Shown: piece after piece, positions 19,247 through 27,809 of the stretch
How the letters are laid out: the number at the start of each line of letters is the position of its first letter
Numbering within the stretch: position 1 is the first letter of the stretch
NCBI RefSeq assembly: GCF_030711405.1
Contig: NZ_JAULSI010000023.1
Span: 1 to 64,000, forward strand
Direction: 5' to 3'
DNA: 64,000 nt
DNA from: Massilia brevitalea
Lineage (GTDB): Bacteria; Pseudomonadota; Gammaproteobacteria; Burkholderiales; Burkholderiaceae_D
The notes under the pieces: model-generated
What the model saw: only the letters and a program-made list of their open reading frames with translations
What the model was told of the DNA's origin: nothing
The model's database searches: none
Position numbers and translations under genes: made by a program

Positions 19247-19708
19247 TCAGGCCAGTTCGACGATCATCTCGATCTCGACGCAGGCGCCGCGCGGGATCTG
19301 CGCCACGCCGAAGGCCGAGCGGGCGTGCTTGCCGGCGTCGCCGAAGACTTCGCCGAACAGTTCCGAGGCGCCGTTGGTCACCAGGTGCTGGTCGGTGAAG
19401 TCCGGGGTCGAGTTCACCAGGCTCATCAGCTTGACGATGCGCTTCACGCGGGTCAGGTCGCCGCCGCAGGCATCCTGCAGGGTGCCCATCAGGTCGATGG
19501 CGATGGCGCGCGCGGCGGCCTGGCCTTCTTCCAGGGTCTTGTTCTTGCCCAGTTGGCCGGCGTTGACCGAACCGTCGGCGTTCTTGGCGATGTGGCCCGA
19601 AATGAAGACCAGGTTGCCGGTCTGGACGAACATGACGTAGGCGGCGGCCGGGGCAGGGGCCGATTGCAGGGTGATGTTCAGTTCGGTGAGTTTGTCGTAG
19701 ACGGACAT
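19247..19708 (-). CDS. RidA/YjgF family protein
   Basis: Small trimeric RidA-superfamily protein, 153 aa. It begins MSVYDKLTELNITLQSAPAP and contains the hallmark strand LVFISGHIA near the N-terminus and a C-terminal segment GACVEIEMIVELA. It is longer than canonical RidA (about 128 aa) and lacks an obvious catalytic Arg in the usual CxxxR-like region, so it belongs to a YjgF subfamily rather than being strict RidA. Members hydrolyse or bind imines/enamines. The start at 19708 fits the family; the longer open frame upstream is not protein-like. It precedes the aminotransferase. Confidence 0.85.
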   Translation of the reverse strand: MSVYDKLTELNITLQSAPAPAAAYVMFVQTGNLVFISGHIAKNADGSVNAGQLGKNKTLEEGQAAARAIAIDLMGTLQDACGGDLTRVKRIVKLMSLVNSTPDFTDQHLVTNGASELFGEVFGDAGKHARSAFGVAQIPRGACVEIEMIVELA

Positions 19709-19922
19709 GGGTGTTCCTGTTGCGGTGAATGAGAGCGGTATTGTACGACTTGCCAGCTGTGAAAGACACAATTTGCACTGCCAGCTTGCATCGGCATGCT
19801 TGGCCGTGGCCGCGCCGGATTGGGAGCGGGAGGCAGCCCCGGCTTGTCTGTCCGTCATCATGTTTCTTGGTGTTATCATAACGGATTGCCGCGAACCGGC
19901 TCGCCAAGTGAAGGACTGGACC

Positions 19923-20711
19923 ATGACTGCAGTGCTTGCGCTCAAGCTTACCCTGGTTCCGCTGCTGATCTACCTGGTCACCCTGGCCGGACGGCGCTGG
20001 GGACCGGCGGTGGCCGGCTGGCTGTCGGCCTTTCCGATCGTGGCCGGGCCGATCCTGTTGACGCTGGCGCTGGAACAGGGGCAGCCCTTTGCGGCCAGCG
20101 CGGCCGAGGGGACCTTGCTGTCGGTGCTCGCGATCCTGGTGTTCTGCGTGGTGTATGCCTGGGCTTCCGGCCGCTGGCGTGTCGCCGGTGCGATGCTGCT
20201 GGCCCTGTCGGCATGGGGCCTGGCCGTGGCGGTGCTGCAGACCCTGCGCTTGCCGCCCGGCGTGGCCTTCGTGCTGGTCTGGTGCGCCTTGCTGCTGGCG
20301 GTGCGCCTGTTCCCCCGTGCTGCCCCGGCTGCCAGCGGCGTGCGCCGCAACGACCTGCCCTGGCGCATGCTGGCGGCGGGTGCGCTGGTGCTGCTGGTGA
20401 CGGCAGGCGCAGCCAGCATGGGTCCACGCCTGTCCGGCTTCTTCGCCATGTTCCCGGTAATGGGGTCGGTGCTGGTCGGCTTTGCCCATGCCGGCAGCGG
20501 CCGGGCGAGCGCAGTGGCGCTGCTGCGCGGGATGGTCTGCGGCTTCTTCGGCTTTTCCGTGTTCTGCGTGACGCTGGCGATGCAGTTGCGTCATGGCGGG
20601 CTCGGTTCCGCCTTTGCGCTGGCGCTGGGCTGCGCACTGGTGGTGCACGTGGCGGCGCGACGCATGCTGGCGGGGCCGGCCATTCCCCCCGCTTCCGTGG
20701 CGCGCGGCTGA
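19923..20711 (+). CDS. multi-pass inner-membrane protein of unknown function
   Basis: Strongly hydrophobic 262-aa protein with about eight predicted transmembrane helices, starting MTAVLALKLTLVPLLIYLV. Two similar segments can be seen: AVAGWLSAFPIVAGPIL in the first half and LSGFFAMFPVMGSVLVGF in the second, which suggests an internal duplication with inverted or parallel halves, as in small transporters. No family is recognised. It is divergent from the RidA gene and lies just upstream of htpG, whose own heat-shock promoter makes co-transcription unnecessary. Confidence 0.72.
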   Translation: MTAVLALKLTLVPLLIYLVTLAGRRWGPAVAGWLSAFPIVAGPILLTLALEQGQPFAASAAEGTLLSVLAILVFCVVYAWASGRWRVAGAMLLALSAWGLAVAVLQTLRLPPGVAFVLVWCALLLAVRLFPRAAPAASGVRRNDLPWRMLAAGALVLLVTAGAASMGPRLSGFFAMFPVMGSVLVGFAHAGSGRASAVALLRGMVCGFFGFSVFCVTLAMQLRHGGLGSAFALALGCALVVHVAARRMLAGPAIPPASVARG

Positions 20712-20738
20712 GCGTTGTTGACGCCACTTTGCGCCGCC

Positions 20739-20767
20739 CCTTGAAATCCCTGTTGCCATCCCCATAT
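20739..20767 (+). promoter_or_regulatory. sigma-32 (RpoH) heat-shock promoter of htpG
   Basis: CCTTGAAA, 13 nt, CCCCATAT. This matches the RpoH consensus (CTTGAAA, 13-15 nt spacer, CCCCATnT) at nearly every position. The -10 ends 40 nt before the htpG start codon. This is the expected control for an Hsp90 gene. Confidence 0.88.
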
Positions 20768-20807
20768 CGCAGCAATCCGTTCAACCTGTATTTCCAAGAG
20801 GAATAAG

Positions 20808-22721
20808 ATGGCTGTCGCCGAAAAAGAGACCCTTGGCTTTCAAGCCGAAGTAAAACAGCTGCTCCAGCTGATGATCCACTCCTTGTACTCGAACAAGGAA
20901 ATTTTCCTGCGCGAACTCATTTCGAACGCTTCCGACGCCGCCGACAAACTGCGCTTCGAAGCGATCAACAACGATGCCCTGTACGGCAACGACCACGAAC
21001 TGAAGATCCGCGTCAGCTTTAACAAAGACGCGAAGACCGTCACGATCTCTGACAACGGCATCGGCATGAGCCGCGACGAGGTCATCTCGCACCTGGGCAC
21101 GATCGCCAAGTCGGGCACCAAGGAATTCTTCAGCAAGCTCTCGGGCGACCAGAAGGCTGACGCAGCCCTGATCGGCCAGTTCGGCGTGGGCTTCTATTCG
21201 GGCTTCATCGTCGCCGACAAGATCACCGTCGAAACCCGCCGTGCCGGCGCCGACGCCGCTGAAGGCGTGCGCTGGGAGTCGGGCGGCGAGGGCGAGTACA
21301 GCGTCGAGACCATCGAAAAAACCGGCCGCGGCACCGACGTCATCCTGCACCTGCGCGACGGCGAGGAAGAGCTGCTGTCGAACTGGAAGCTGAAAGGCAT
21401 CATCCGCAAGTACTCGGACCACATCTCGCTGCCGATCCTGATGCAGAAGGAAGAGTGGGACGAGGAAGCGAAAGCGACCGTGCTGAAGGACGAGTTCGAG
21501 ACCGTGAACCAGGCCAGCGCGCTGTGGGCCCGTTCCAAGTCGGACATCACCAAGGAACAGTACGACGAGTTCTACAAGCACGTCTCGCACGACTTCCAGG
21601 AACCGCTGGCTTACACGCACAACCGCGTCGAAGGCCGCAGCGAATACACCCAGCTGCTGTACGTGCCGAGCCACGCCCCGTTCGATTTGTGGGACCGCAA
21701 CAAGCGCGGCGGGATCAAGCTGTACGTCAAGCGCGTCTTCATCATGGACGACGCCGAGCAGCTGATGCCGACCTACCTGCGCTTCGTGAAAGGCGTGATC
21801 GACTCGGCCGACTTGCCGCTGAACGTCTCGCGCGAAATCCTGCAGGAGTCGCGCGACGTGCGCGTGATCCGCGAAGGCTCGACCAAGCGCGTGCTGGGCA
21901 TGCTGGAAGAGATGGCGAATTCGGAAGAGCAGGAAGGCAAGGACAAGTACGTCACCTTCTGGAAGGAATTCGGCCAGGTGCTAAAAGAGGGCATCGGCGA
22001 GGACACGACCAACAAGGACCGTATCGCTAAGCTGCTGCGCTTCGCCTCGACCCATGACGAATCGGGCGAGCAGACCGTGTCGTTCGAGGATTACATCGGG
22101 CGCATGAAGGAAGGCCAGGACAAGCTCTATTACGTCACCGCCGACAGCTACAGCGCCGCCAAGAACAGCCCGCACCTGGAAATCTTCCGCAAGAAGGGCG
22201 TCGAAGTGCTGCTGATGGCCGACCGCGTGGACGAATGGATGCTGTCCTTCCTCACCGAGTTCGAAGGCAAGGAACTGGTGTCGGTGGCCAAGGGCGGCCT
22301 GGACCTCGGCAAGCTGGAAGACGAAGCCGAGAAGAAGGAACACGAAGAGACCGAGACCCAGTACAAGGAGCTGGTCGAGAAAATGAAGACTGCGCTGGCC
22401 GACAAGGCCAAGGACGTGCGCGTGACCTTCCGCCTGACCGACTCGCCGGCCTGCCTGGTGGCGGACGAGCACGAGCTGTCGGCGAATCTGGTGCGCATGC
22501 TGAAGGCGGCGGGGCAGAACGCGCCGGAGTCGAAGCCTATCCTCGAGATCAACCCGAACCACCCGCTGGTGACGCGCTTGAAATACGAGGATGCCGAGGG
22601 TGCGCGCTTTGGCGACTGGTCGCATATCCTGTTCGACCAGGCGATGCTGGCCGAGGGCGGCAGCCTGGCGGATCCGGCGAGCTTTGTGAAGCGTTTGAAT
22701 GAGATGCTGCTGGCGAAGTGA
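20808..22721 (+). CDS. htpG: molecular chaperone HtpG (Hsp90)
   Basis: Bacterial Hsp90, an ATP-driven cytosolic dimeric chaperone, 637 aa. The GHKL ATPase domain shows [33 protein letters not shown] and [13 protein letters not shown]. The middle domain carries the catalytic-Arg region [20 protein letters not shown], and the C-terminal dimerisation domain is complete. A Shine-Dalgarno (AAGAGGAA) precedes the ATG. It is driven by the RpoH promoter described at 20739 and ended by a strong intrinsic terminator. Confidence 0.98.
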   Translation: MAVAEKETLGFQAEVKQLLQLMIHSLYSNKEIFLRELISNASDAADKLRFEAINNDALYGNDHELKIRVSFNKDAKTVTISDNGIGMSRDEVISHLGTIAKSGTKEFFSKLSGDQKADAALIGQFGVGFYSGFIVADKITVETRRAGADAAEGVRWESGGEGEYSVETIEKTGRGTDVILHLRDGEEELLSNWKLKGIIRKYSDHISLPILMQKEEWDEEAKATVLKDEFETVNQASALWARSKSDITKEQYDEFYKHVSHDFQEPLAYTHNRVEGRSEYTQLLYVPSHAPFDLWDRNKRGGIKLYVKRVFIMDDAEQLMPTYLRFVKGVIDSADLPLNVSREILQESRDVRVIREGSTKRVLGMLEEMANSEEQEGKDKYVTFWKEFGQVLKEGIGEDTTNKDRIAKLLRFASTHDESGEQTVSFEDYIGRMKEGQDKLYYVTADSYSAAKNSPHLEIFRKKGVEVLLMADRVDEWMLSFLTEFEGKELVSVAKGGLDLGKLEDEAEKKEHEETETQYKELVEKMKTALADKAKDVRVTFRLTDSPACLVADEHELSANLVRMLKAAGQNAPESKPILEINPNHPLVTRLKYEDAEGARFGDWSHILFDQAMLAEGGSLADPASFVKRLNEMLLAK

Positions 22722-22744
22722 TTGTTGCCGGAGCGTGAAGTGAA

Positions 22745-22769
22745 GCCGGGCTGCGTGCCCGGTTTTTTT
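22745..22769 (+). terminator. intrinsic terminator of htpG
   Basis: CCGGGC and GCCCGG form a 6-bp GC stem with a 5-nt loop, followed immediately by seven T. It starts 24 nt after the htpG stop codon. Confidence 0.92.
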
Positions 22770-22837
22770 GTTGTTCAACGGCGGGTGGGCTTGGTGTAAT
22801 GGGGCTGTTGCCTGTTACGGTATTGGTGCGTTGAATC

Positions 22838-22868
22838 CGCGTGGGCTCAAGAGCCCACCCTACGGGAC
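22838..22868. repeat. REP-like palindrome, copy 3 (first of an inverted pair)
   Basis: CCGC, then GTGGGCTC, AA, GAGCCCAC, then CCTACGGG. It is oriented opposite to the copy at 22914, and the two form a doublet in the convergent gap between htpG and the acyltransferase gene. Such inverted doublets are typical of REP/BIME elements. Confidence 0.7.
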
Positions 22869-22913
22869 ACGTTACGTATCCGGGTTTCGTATGATCTCGC
22901 TGCTAACGGTGAC

Positions 22914-22942
22914 CGTACGGTGGGCACCCCGTGCCCACGCGG
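22914..22942. repeat. REP-like palindrome, copy 4 (second of an inverted pair)
   Basis: CGTACG, then GTGGGCAC, CCC, GTGCCCAC, then GCGG: an 8-bp perfect stem. It is the mirror image of the copy at 22838, about 45 nt away. The rest of 22770-22998 holds no gene I can support. Confidence 0.7.
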
Positions 22943-22998
22943 ATCACGCACACCACTAACGGCCCACGCAACAGCGCCACCAACTGCCGCACGCCGTT

Positions 22999-24114
22999 TT
23001 AAAACCGCGCCCCAACACCCACCGGCCTGATCCACCCCGCCAAGCGCTCGAACCCCACCTGAAACCAATGCTTCCGATGCTCAGTCAACTGTCCCACGAC
23101 CCAAGTCGTCATGATGATCAGGACACTCAAGGCAACTATATCGACGGCACTGCGCGCATCATGCCGATACAGATGCAGCCACAACCCCATCACCAGCGCA
23201 TGCACCAGATACAGCGTAAACGTGTACGACGCCAGCACCCGTAGCGGACGTTCAAAACGCAGCAGGCCCGCAAACCCCGCCCAGCGCGCACACCAGAAAT
23301 TCCCCAGCACCAGCAGACACACGATGTAATCGCCCAGGAACCGGTCCGCACTCCTGAGCGGCACCGCCGGAAACGGCCAACTCTCCCGCGCCCACATGCG
23401 CAGGAACACATCGCTCCCGCTCAGCTTGAACAGCGCCAGTAACACCAGGCTTGCCACCCACCCCGCCAGCGCCACGCGCCTGCCGACTGCGTGCGATTTC
23501 AGCCAGTGATACAAGCACACGCCGCTGGCCCACACCGGCAGCAGCAGCCACAGCTTCGGCCCCACGAACAGCAGCAGCGACCCCACTGCCACCACCCGCC
23601 CGGCCCCGCGCAAATAGAACGCCGCTCCGAACAGCACGTAATACCAGACCTCGTATCCCAGCGACCAGTAAGGCCCGAGCAAGGGCGGCGGCTCGGAAAT
23701 CGTCCACAGCTCGCCCATGAACAGCAGGTGCAGCGGAACATACAGCCAGGGCTTGGCGACTTCGTACAGTTGGCGCGCCGGCACCCGCCCGGACCAGACC
23801 AGGGCAAAGGCGGCGGCAAAGGCCAGCAGCAGCAAGGGCAGCGCGACCGAATAGATGCGCGTGGCGCGCGCGATGGCGTAGGCGCGCAGCGAGGGGTTCT
23901 TCTGCTCGGTGGTGTAGGCGATGACGAACCCGGACAGCACGAAGAACACGATCACGGCCTCGCGTCCCAGGTTCGGCACCCAGGCGTCGGCGCCGCGGGT
24001 GATCACACCATACGGCCCGTAGTGGCTGGCCACGACCAGCACGGCCGCCAGCAAGCGGCAGCAGTCGAGGTAGAGCGACAGCGGACGGTTGAGGGAGGCT
24101 GGATGAATGGCCAT
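22999..24114 (-). CDS. acyltransferase family 3 (OafA/YrhL-like) membrane protein
   Basis: Integral inner-membrane O-acyltransferase of 371 aa with about ten transmembrane helices. The N-terminal YLDCCRLLAAVLVVASHYGP holds the family's catalytic-type (R/x)-x10-H pattern, and LGREAVIVFFVLSGFVIAY is the second hallmark. Such proteins acetylate or acylate surface sugars, O-antigen or exopolysaccharide. No sugar-synthesis genes are nearby, so the acceptor is unknown. There is no SGNH domain attached. It is convergent with htpG across the REP doublet. Confidence 0.87.
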   Translation of the reverse strand: MAIHPASLNRPLSLYLDCCRLLAAVLVVASHYGPYGVITRGADAWVPNLGREAVIVFFVLSGFVIAYTTEQKNPSLRAYAIARATRIYSVALPLLLLAFAAAFALVWSGRVPARQLYEVAKPWLYVPLHLLFMGELWTISEPPPLLGPYWSLGYEVWYYVLFGAAFYLRGAGRVVAVGSLLLFVGPKLWLLLPVWASGVCLYHWLKSHAVGRRVALAGWVASLVLLALFKLSGSDVFLRMWARESWPFPAVPLRSADRFLGDYIVCLLVLGNFWCARWAGFAGLLRFERPLRVLASYTFTLYLVHALVMGLWLHLYRHDARSAVDIVALSVLIIMTTWVVGQLTEHRKHWFQVGFERLAGWIRPVGVGARF

Positions 24115-24180
24115 CTGGGCGCCTGTTGGGTAGTCAGGGCATCATACCCCATGCCGCTGCGCCCGCCCGGAGCCGCCCGT

Positions 24181-24738
24181 TCAGGTGCGCACATCGGCCC
24201 GCAATTGGGCGCAGAAGTCGAGCAGGATGCGCTCGCCTTCGGGCCAGTCTCCATGGCCGCTGTCGGCGTTCACGTGGCCGGCGGCGCCGATCTCGATGAA
24301 GCGTGCACCCCAGGCATCGGCAAAGGCGCGCGCCCGTTCGCGCGTGACGAAGGGGTCGTCGCTGCTGTACACGACGATGCAGGGGAAGGGCAATTTCATC
24401 ATCGGCACCGGCGCGAAGCCGTTGGCGTCGATCGGGTAGGACGCGGCTTCGACGTCGCTGGGCGCCACCAGCATGGCGCCGGCAGCGCGCAGGGGCGAAC
24501 CGGAATGCGCCCAGTGCGCGGCCAGGATGCAGCCCAGGCTGTGCGCCACCAGGATCGGCGCGCCCTGGCTGGCGCCGACGGCCGCATCGAGTTCGGCCAC
24601 CCATTCGTCGCGACCGGGGTCGTTGAAGTCGCGGTGCGCGACACGCCGCAGCTGTGGGTAGCGTGCTTCCCACAGGGTTTGCCAGTGCTGCGGGCCCGAA
24701 TTCCACAGGCCGGACAGGGTGAGGACGTCGCAATCCAT
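24181..24738 (-). CDS. RBBP9/YdeN-type serine hydrolase
   Basis: Small alpha/beta hydrolase, 185 aa. The N-terminal DVLTLSGLWNSGPQHWQTLW and nucleophile elbow VAHSLGCILAAHW (Ser) are typical of the RBBP9/YdeN family. An acid (SDDPFV) and a late His (GHVNADSGHGDW) complete a plausible triad. Substrates of bacterial members are mostly unknown. It lies 81 nt downstream of kynA on the same strand in a locus where kynB is missing. A role in formylkynurenine hydrolysis is therefore conceivable, but nothing in the sequence proves it. Confidence 0.85.
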   Translation of the reverse strand: MDCDVLTLSGLWNSGPQHWQTLWEARYPQLRRVAHRDFNDPGRDEWVAELDAAVGASQGAPILVAHSLGCILAAHWAHSGSPLRAAGAMLVAPSDVEAASYPIDANGFAPVPMMKLPFPCIVVYSSDDPFVTRERARAFADAWGARFIEIGAAGHVNADSGHGDWPEGERILLDFCAQLRADVRT

Positions 24739-24819
24739 TGAACACTCCGCTGGTTGTCGTTCACGCCATTCTACCGGCGGCGACGCGGATGTGCCGCGCC
24801 CATCACGGCGCCGTGCCGA

Positions 24820-25662
24820 TCAGAGTGCGGTGCGCAGGGCGAACAGCTCCGGGAACAGCACCACGTCGAGCATCTTGCGCAGGTAGCTCACGCCCGCCGT
24901 GCCGCCGGTGCCGGTCTTGAAGCCGATGATGCGCTCCACCGTGGTCACGTGGCGGAAGCGCCAGAAGCGGAAGGCGGTCTCGAGGTCGACCAGCTTCTCG
25001 GCCAGCTCGTACAAGGCCCAGTGCCGGTCCGGGTCCTGGTACACCGCCAGCCAGGCCGCCTTCACCGAGTCGTCGTGCTCGGTCGGCAGGGTCCAGTCGC
25101 GGTTCAGGCGCTCGGGCGCGATGCTAAAGCCGCCGCGCGCCAGCAGCATCACGGCTTCGTCGTAGACCGAGGGCAGGCGCAGTTCGCGGTCGAGGATGGC
25201 GTGCGCCGGCGGGTTCTTTTCGTGCACCGCCAGCAGGTTGGCGTTCTTGTTCCCGAGGATGAATTCGAGCTCGCGGTACTGGTGCGACTGGAAGCCCGAC
25301 GAAGCGCCCAAGTAGGGCCGGATCGCCGTGTATTCGGACGGCGTCATGGTGGCCAGCACGTCCCAGGCATGCACCAGCTGGTCCATGATGCGCGCCACGC
25401 GCGCCAGCATCTTGAAGGCGGGAGACAGTTCGCCGGCGCGCAGGTGCACGCGCACGGCCTGCATCTCGTGCAGCATCAGCTTGACCCAGAGTTCGCTGGT
25501 CTGGTGCTGGATGATGAACAGCATCTCGTTGTGGTTCGGCGAAAGCGGGTGCTGGGCCAACAAAATCTGTTCCAGCCCCAGGTAGTCGCCGTAGCTCATC
25601 GACTCCTTGAAGTCCATCTTGGCGCCGTGCCACTCGGCCGGCTTGTCTTTCATGTCGCTCAT
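24820..25662 (-). CDS. kynA: tryptophan 2,3-dioxygenase KynA
   Basis: Heme enzyme that opens L-tryptophan to N-formylkynurenine, first step of the kynurenine pathway. The 280-aa protein is helical and has [13 protein letters not shown], the substrate-pocket segment [20 protein letters not shown], the proximal heme His in [12 protein letters not shown], and [11 protein letters not shown] near the C-terminus. Length is normal. It follows kynU with a 21-nt gap, so the two form an operon. Confidence 0.96.
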   Translation of the reverse strand: MSDMKDKPAEWHGAKMDFKESMSYGDYLGLEQILLAQHPLSPNHNEMLFIIQHQTSELWVKLMLHEMQAVRVHLRAGELSPAFKMLARVARIMDQLVHAWDVLATMTPSEYTAIRPYLGASSGFQSHQYRELEFILGNKNANLLAVHEKNPPAHAILDRELRLPSVYDEAVMLLARGGFSIAPERLNRDWTLPTEHDDSVKAAWLAVYQDPDRHWALYELAEKLVDLETAFRFWRFRHVTTVERIIGFKTGTGGTAGVSYLRKMLDVVLFPELFALRTAL

Positions 25663-25683
25663 GGTGGGTCTCGGGTCAATGCG

Positions 25684-26949
25684 TCAGGTCACTGCGCCGC
25701 GTTCGGCGCGCACGTCGTAGTCCTCGCGGTCGAGGATATCCTTCAGGATCTCGACGGCGTCCCACACGTCCGCATACGAGGTATATAAAGGCGTGAAGCC
25801 GAAGCGCATGATTTCCGGCTCGCGGTAGTCGCCGATCACGCCGCGCGCAATCAGCGCCTGCATCACCGCGTAGCCGTGCGGATGGGTGAAGCTGGCCTGG
25901 CTGCCGCGGCGGGCATGCTCGCGCGGCGTTACCAGTCCCAGCGGGTGATCGGCGCAGCGCGCCTCGACCAGCGCGATGAACAAATCGGTCAGGGCCAGCG
26001 ACTTGGCGCGGATCGCCGCCATGCCCGTTTCCTCGAACACTTCCAGCCCGCACTCGACCATGGCCAGCGACACCACCGGCTGGGTGCCGCACAGGGCGCG
26101 GCCGATGCCGTCGCAGGGTTCGAAGCCGTGGGCCATGGCAAACGGCCTGGCATGGCTCCACCATCCCGACAGCGGATGCTGGAACCGGGCCTGGTGGCGC
26201 TGCGGCACCCAGATAAAGGCTGGCGCGCCCGGGCCGCCGTTCAAATACTTATAAGTGCAGCCGACCGCGAAGTCGGCCTCGGCGCCGTTCAGGTCGACCG
26301 GCACCGCGCCGGCCGAGTGGGCCAGGTCCCAGACCACCAGGGCGCCGTTCTGGTGCGCGTGGCGGGTGAGGGCGGCCATGTCGTGCTGGTAGCCGGTGCG
26401 GTAGTTCACGTGGGTCAGCATGACGACGGCGCAGTCGGCGTCGATGGCGGCCGGCAGTTCCTCCACCCTGTCGACCAGGCGCACGCTGTAGCCGCGCTCG
26501 AGCCAGGACGTCAATCCTTCGGCCATATAGATATCGGTCGGGAAGTTGCTGCGCTCGGTGACGATGACGCGGCGCGCGGCAGTGTCGCCTTCAGCCTGCA
26601 TGCGCACGGCGGCGGCCAGGGCCTTGAACAGGTTCAGCGAGGTGGTGTCGGTGACCACGACTTCGCCGGCTGCCGCGCCGATCAGCGGCGCCAGGCGCTG
26701 CCCCAGGCGTTTCGGCAGATCGAACCAGCCGGCCGTGTTCCAGCTCTTGATCAGGTCTTGCCCCCACTCGCGCGCCACCACGTCCTGGGCACGGGCCAGG
26801 GCCGCGCGCGGGCGGGCGCCGAGGGAATTGCCGTCCAAATAAATGACGCCGGCGGGCAGGTCGAAGCGTTCGCGCAGCGGCGCCAGCGGGTCTTGGGCGT
26901 CGCGCGCCAGGCAGTCGCTACGGGTGAGGGTGGGTTCGCTCATGGTCAT
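25684..26949 (-). CDS. kynU: kynureninase KynU
   Basis: PLP enzyme that cleaves kynurenine to anthranilate and alanine. Features: [27 protein letters not shown] in the cofactor site, [11 protein letters not shown] with the PLP Asp, and the Schiff-base Lys in [18 protein letters not shown]. About 420 aa, as in other bacterial kynureninases. Two ATGs (26949 and 26943) are equally plausible starts; there is no convincing Shine-Dalgarno. The promoter probably lies at 26989. kynU-kynA make anthranilate from tryptophan, but a kynB formamidase is not in this operon. Confidence 0.94.
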   Translation of the reverse strand: MTMSEPTLTRSDCLARDAQDPLAPLRERFDLPAGVIYLDGNSLGARPRAALARAQDVVAREWGQDLIKSWNTAGWFDLPKRLGQRLAPLIGAAAGEVVVTDTTSLNLFKALAAAVRMQAEGDTAARRVIVTERSNFPTDIYMAEGLTSWLERGYSVRLVDRVEELPAAIDADCAVVMLTHVNYRTGYQHDMAALTRHAHQNGALVVWDLAHSAGAVPVDLNGAEADFAVGCTYKYLNGGPGAPAFIWVPQRHQARFQHPLSGWWSHARPFAMAHGFEPCDGIGRALCGTQPVVSLAMVECGLEVFEETGMAAIRAKSLALTDLFIALVEARCADHPLGLVTPREHARRGSQASFTHPHGYAVMQALIARGVIGDYREPEIMRFGFTPLYTSYADVWDAVEILKDILDREDYDVRAERGAVT

Positions 26950-26988
26950 GGAGTCTCGGTTGTATAGGCAGATGGCCGTTCGGCGGGC

Positions 26989-26997
26989 AGTGTAGCA
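26989..26997 (-). promoter_or_regulatory. extended -10 promoter of kynU-kynA
   Basis: TGCTACACT on the minus strand, about 40 nt before the kynU start. The same TTGCTACACTGC sequence occurs before apbC at 46944. The upstream side runs into the duplicated AT-rich segment shared with the flhDC control region, so the two divergent operons have touching promoters. Confidence 0.45.
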
Positions 26998-27037
26998 AGA
27001 CCCCGGGAAAAATATTTCAAATTTTTTTGCATTCAAC

Positions 27038-27066
27038 TCTAAAGTTCCGCCAGGCCATGCCGTAAA
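27038..27066 (+). promoter_or_regulatory. sigma-28 (FliA)-like promoter, repeat unit 1
   Basis: TAAAGTTC, 11 nt, GCCGTAAA. Against the FliA consensus TAAAGTTT-N11-GCCGATAA this is 7/8 at -35 and 6/8 at -10 with exact spacing. It points toward flhD, about 365 nt away. The boundaries given are within a base or two. Confidence 0.55.
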
Positions 27067-27123
27067 GGAGTCAGAGCGCTGAAAAAGATGACCAAAAATA
27101 TTTCAAAAATATTTGCCGACAAC

Positions 27124-27152
27124 CCTAAAGTTCTCGAAAACGCTGCCGTTAA
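27124..27152 (+). promoter_or_regulatory. sigma-28 (FliA)-like promoter, repeat unit 2
   Basis: TAAAGTTC, 11 nt, GCCGTTAA: 7/8 at both -35 and -10 of the FliA consensus, with exact spacing. It points toward flhD, about 280 nt downstream. With unit 1 it would give flhDC a positive feedback from the class-3 flagellar sigma factor. Confidence 0.62.
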
Positions 27153-27269
27153 GGAGTCAGAGCGCTGCGAAAGCGCAACGGAAGCAAAAAAAGTTGCGAC
27201 AGGAAAACGTTGCAACACAGCATGCCGAACCACAGTCCAAACGCCTCCTTTTCATAGGAGCGCATCTCC

Positions 27270-27306
27270 CATCCGCAAGGGTTTGTCAGACAAACTCCTA
27301 CGGATG
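27270..27306 (+). promoter_or_regulatory. stem-loops in the flhDC leader
   Basis: CATCCG/CGGATG encloses GTTTGTC/GACAAAC, giving a long interrupted hairpin about 125-160 nt before the flhD start. A smaller one (GACAC/GTGTC, 27322-27339) follows. Several GGA motifs occur around them (AGGAGCG, TGGAGGACA, CGGAGAGTGGAA), the kind of pattern bound by CsrA/RsmA in flhDC leaders of other bacteria. CsrA control here is inference. Confidence 0.4.
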
Positions 27307-27430
27307 CTGTCGTCTTTGGAGGACACGAAATACAGTGTCTCTCTGATTCCGTAAATATTGCTCTACAGTCAGAATCTATCTCACTGGCAACACGCACTGC
27401 TGCCAGAACCTAAACAACGGAGAGTGGAAA

Positions 27431-27748
27431 ATGACTGCAAACGACATGATGGCTGAAATCCGCGACGCGAACCTGAGCTACCTGATGCTCGCGCAGCAGA
27501 TGATCCGCGCCGACAAGGTCACCGCGATTTTCCGCCTCGGCATCTCGGCCGACATCGCCGACCTGATCGAAGGCATGAGCAACGCGCAGATCCTGAAGCT
27601 CGCCGGCGGCAACATGATGCTGGCCCGCTTCCGCTTCGACGATACCGCCATCCTGTCGATGCTGACCAGCCATACCAAGGACCGCGCCCTGGCCCAGTCG
27701 CACGCCGCCATCCTGATGGCCGGCCAGCCGGCCGAAGAAATCGCCTGA
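27431..27748 (+). CDS. flhD: flagellar master regulator subunit FlhD
   Basis: Subunit of the FlhD4C2 activator that turns on class-2 flagellar genes together with sigma-70. The 105-aa, all-helical protein has NLSYLMLAQQMIRADKVTAI and the ILKLAGGNMMLARFRFDD segment typical of FlhD. A GGAGAG Shine-Dalgarno precedes the ATG. It has a roughly 480-bp upstream region with two FliA-like promoters and leader hairpins. flhC follows after 61 nt. Confidence 0.95.
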   Translation: MTANDMMAEIRDANLSYLMLAQQMIRADKVTAIFRLGISADIADLIEGMSNAQILKLAGGNMMLARFRFDDTAILSMLTSHTKDRALAQSHAAILMAGQPAEEIA

Positions 27749-27809
27749 TGCGCTACTCGGCACCGGTCCTATGGTGTAGGATAGCCGGGACTGTTGCCGG
27801 AGCTGTAGG

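Larger units (their letters stand above)
27008..27179 (+). repeat. 86-bp tandem duplication upstream of flhDC
   Basis: Two direct copies, 27008-27093 and 27094-27179, align without gaps. Both begin AAAAATATTTCAA and end with the conserved block AAGGAGTCAGAGCGCTG. The blocks TAAAGTTC and GCCG(T)TAA are conserved, while the 11 nt between them have drifted (3 of 11 positions match). This suggests selection on the two promoter boxes. The whole 26950-27430 gap contains this duplication and then a long leader with hairpins; I see no supported gene in it. Confidence 0.85.

Noticed and set aside
27088..27354. An 88-codon frame in the flhDC upstream region
   Set aside because: It spans repeat unit 2 and the leader hairpins, its ATG is too far from the AAGGAG block, and the peptide shows no family features.
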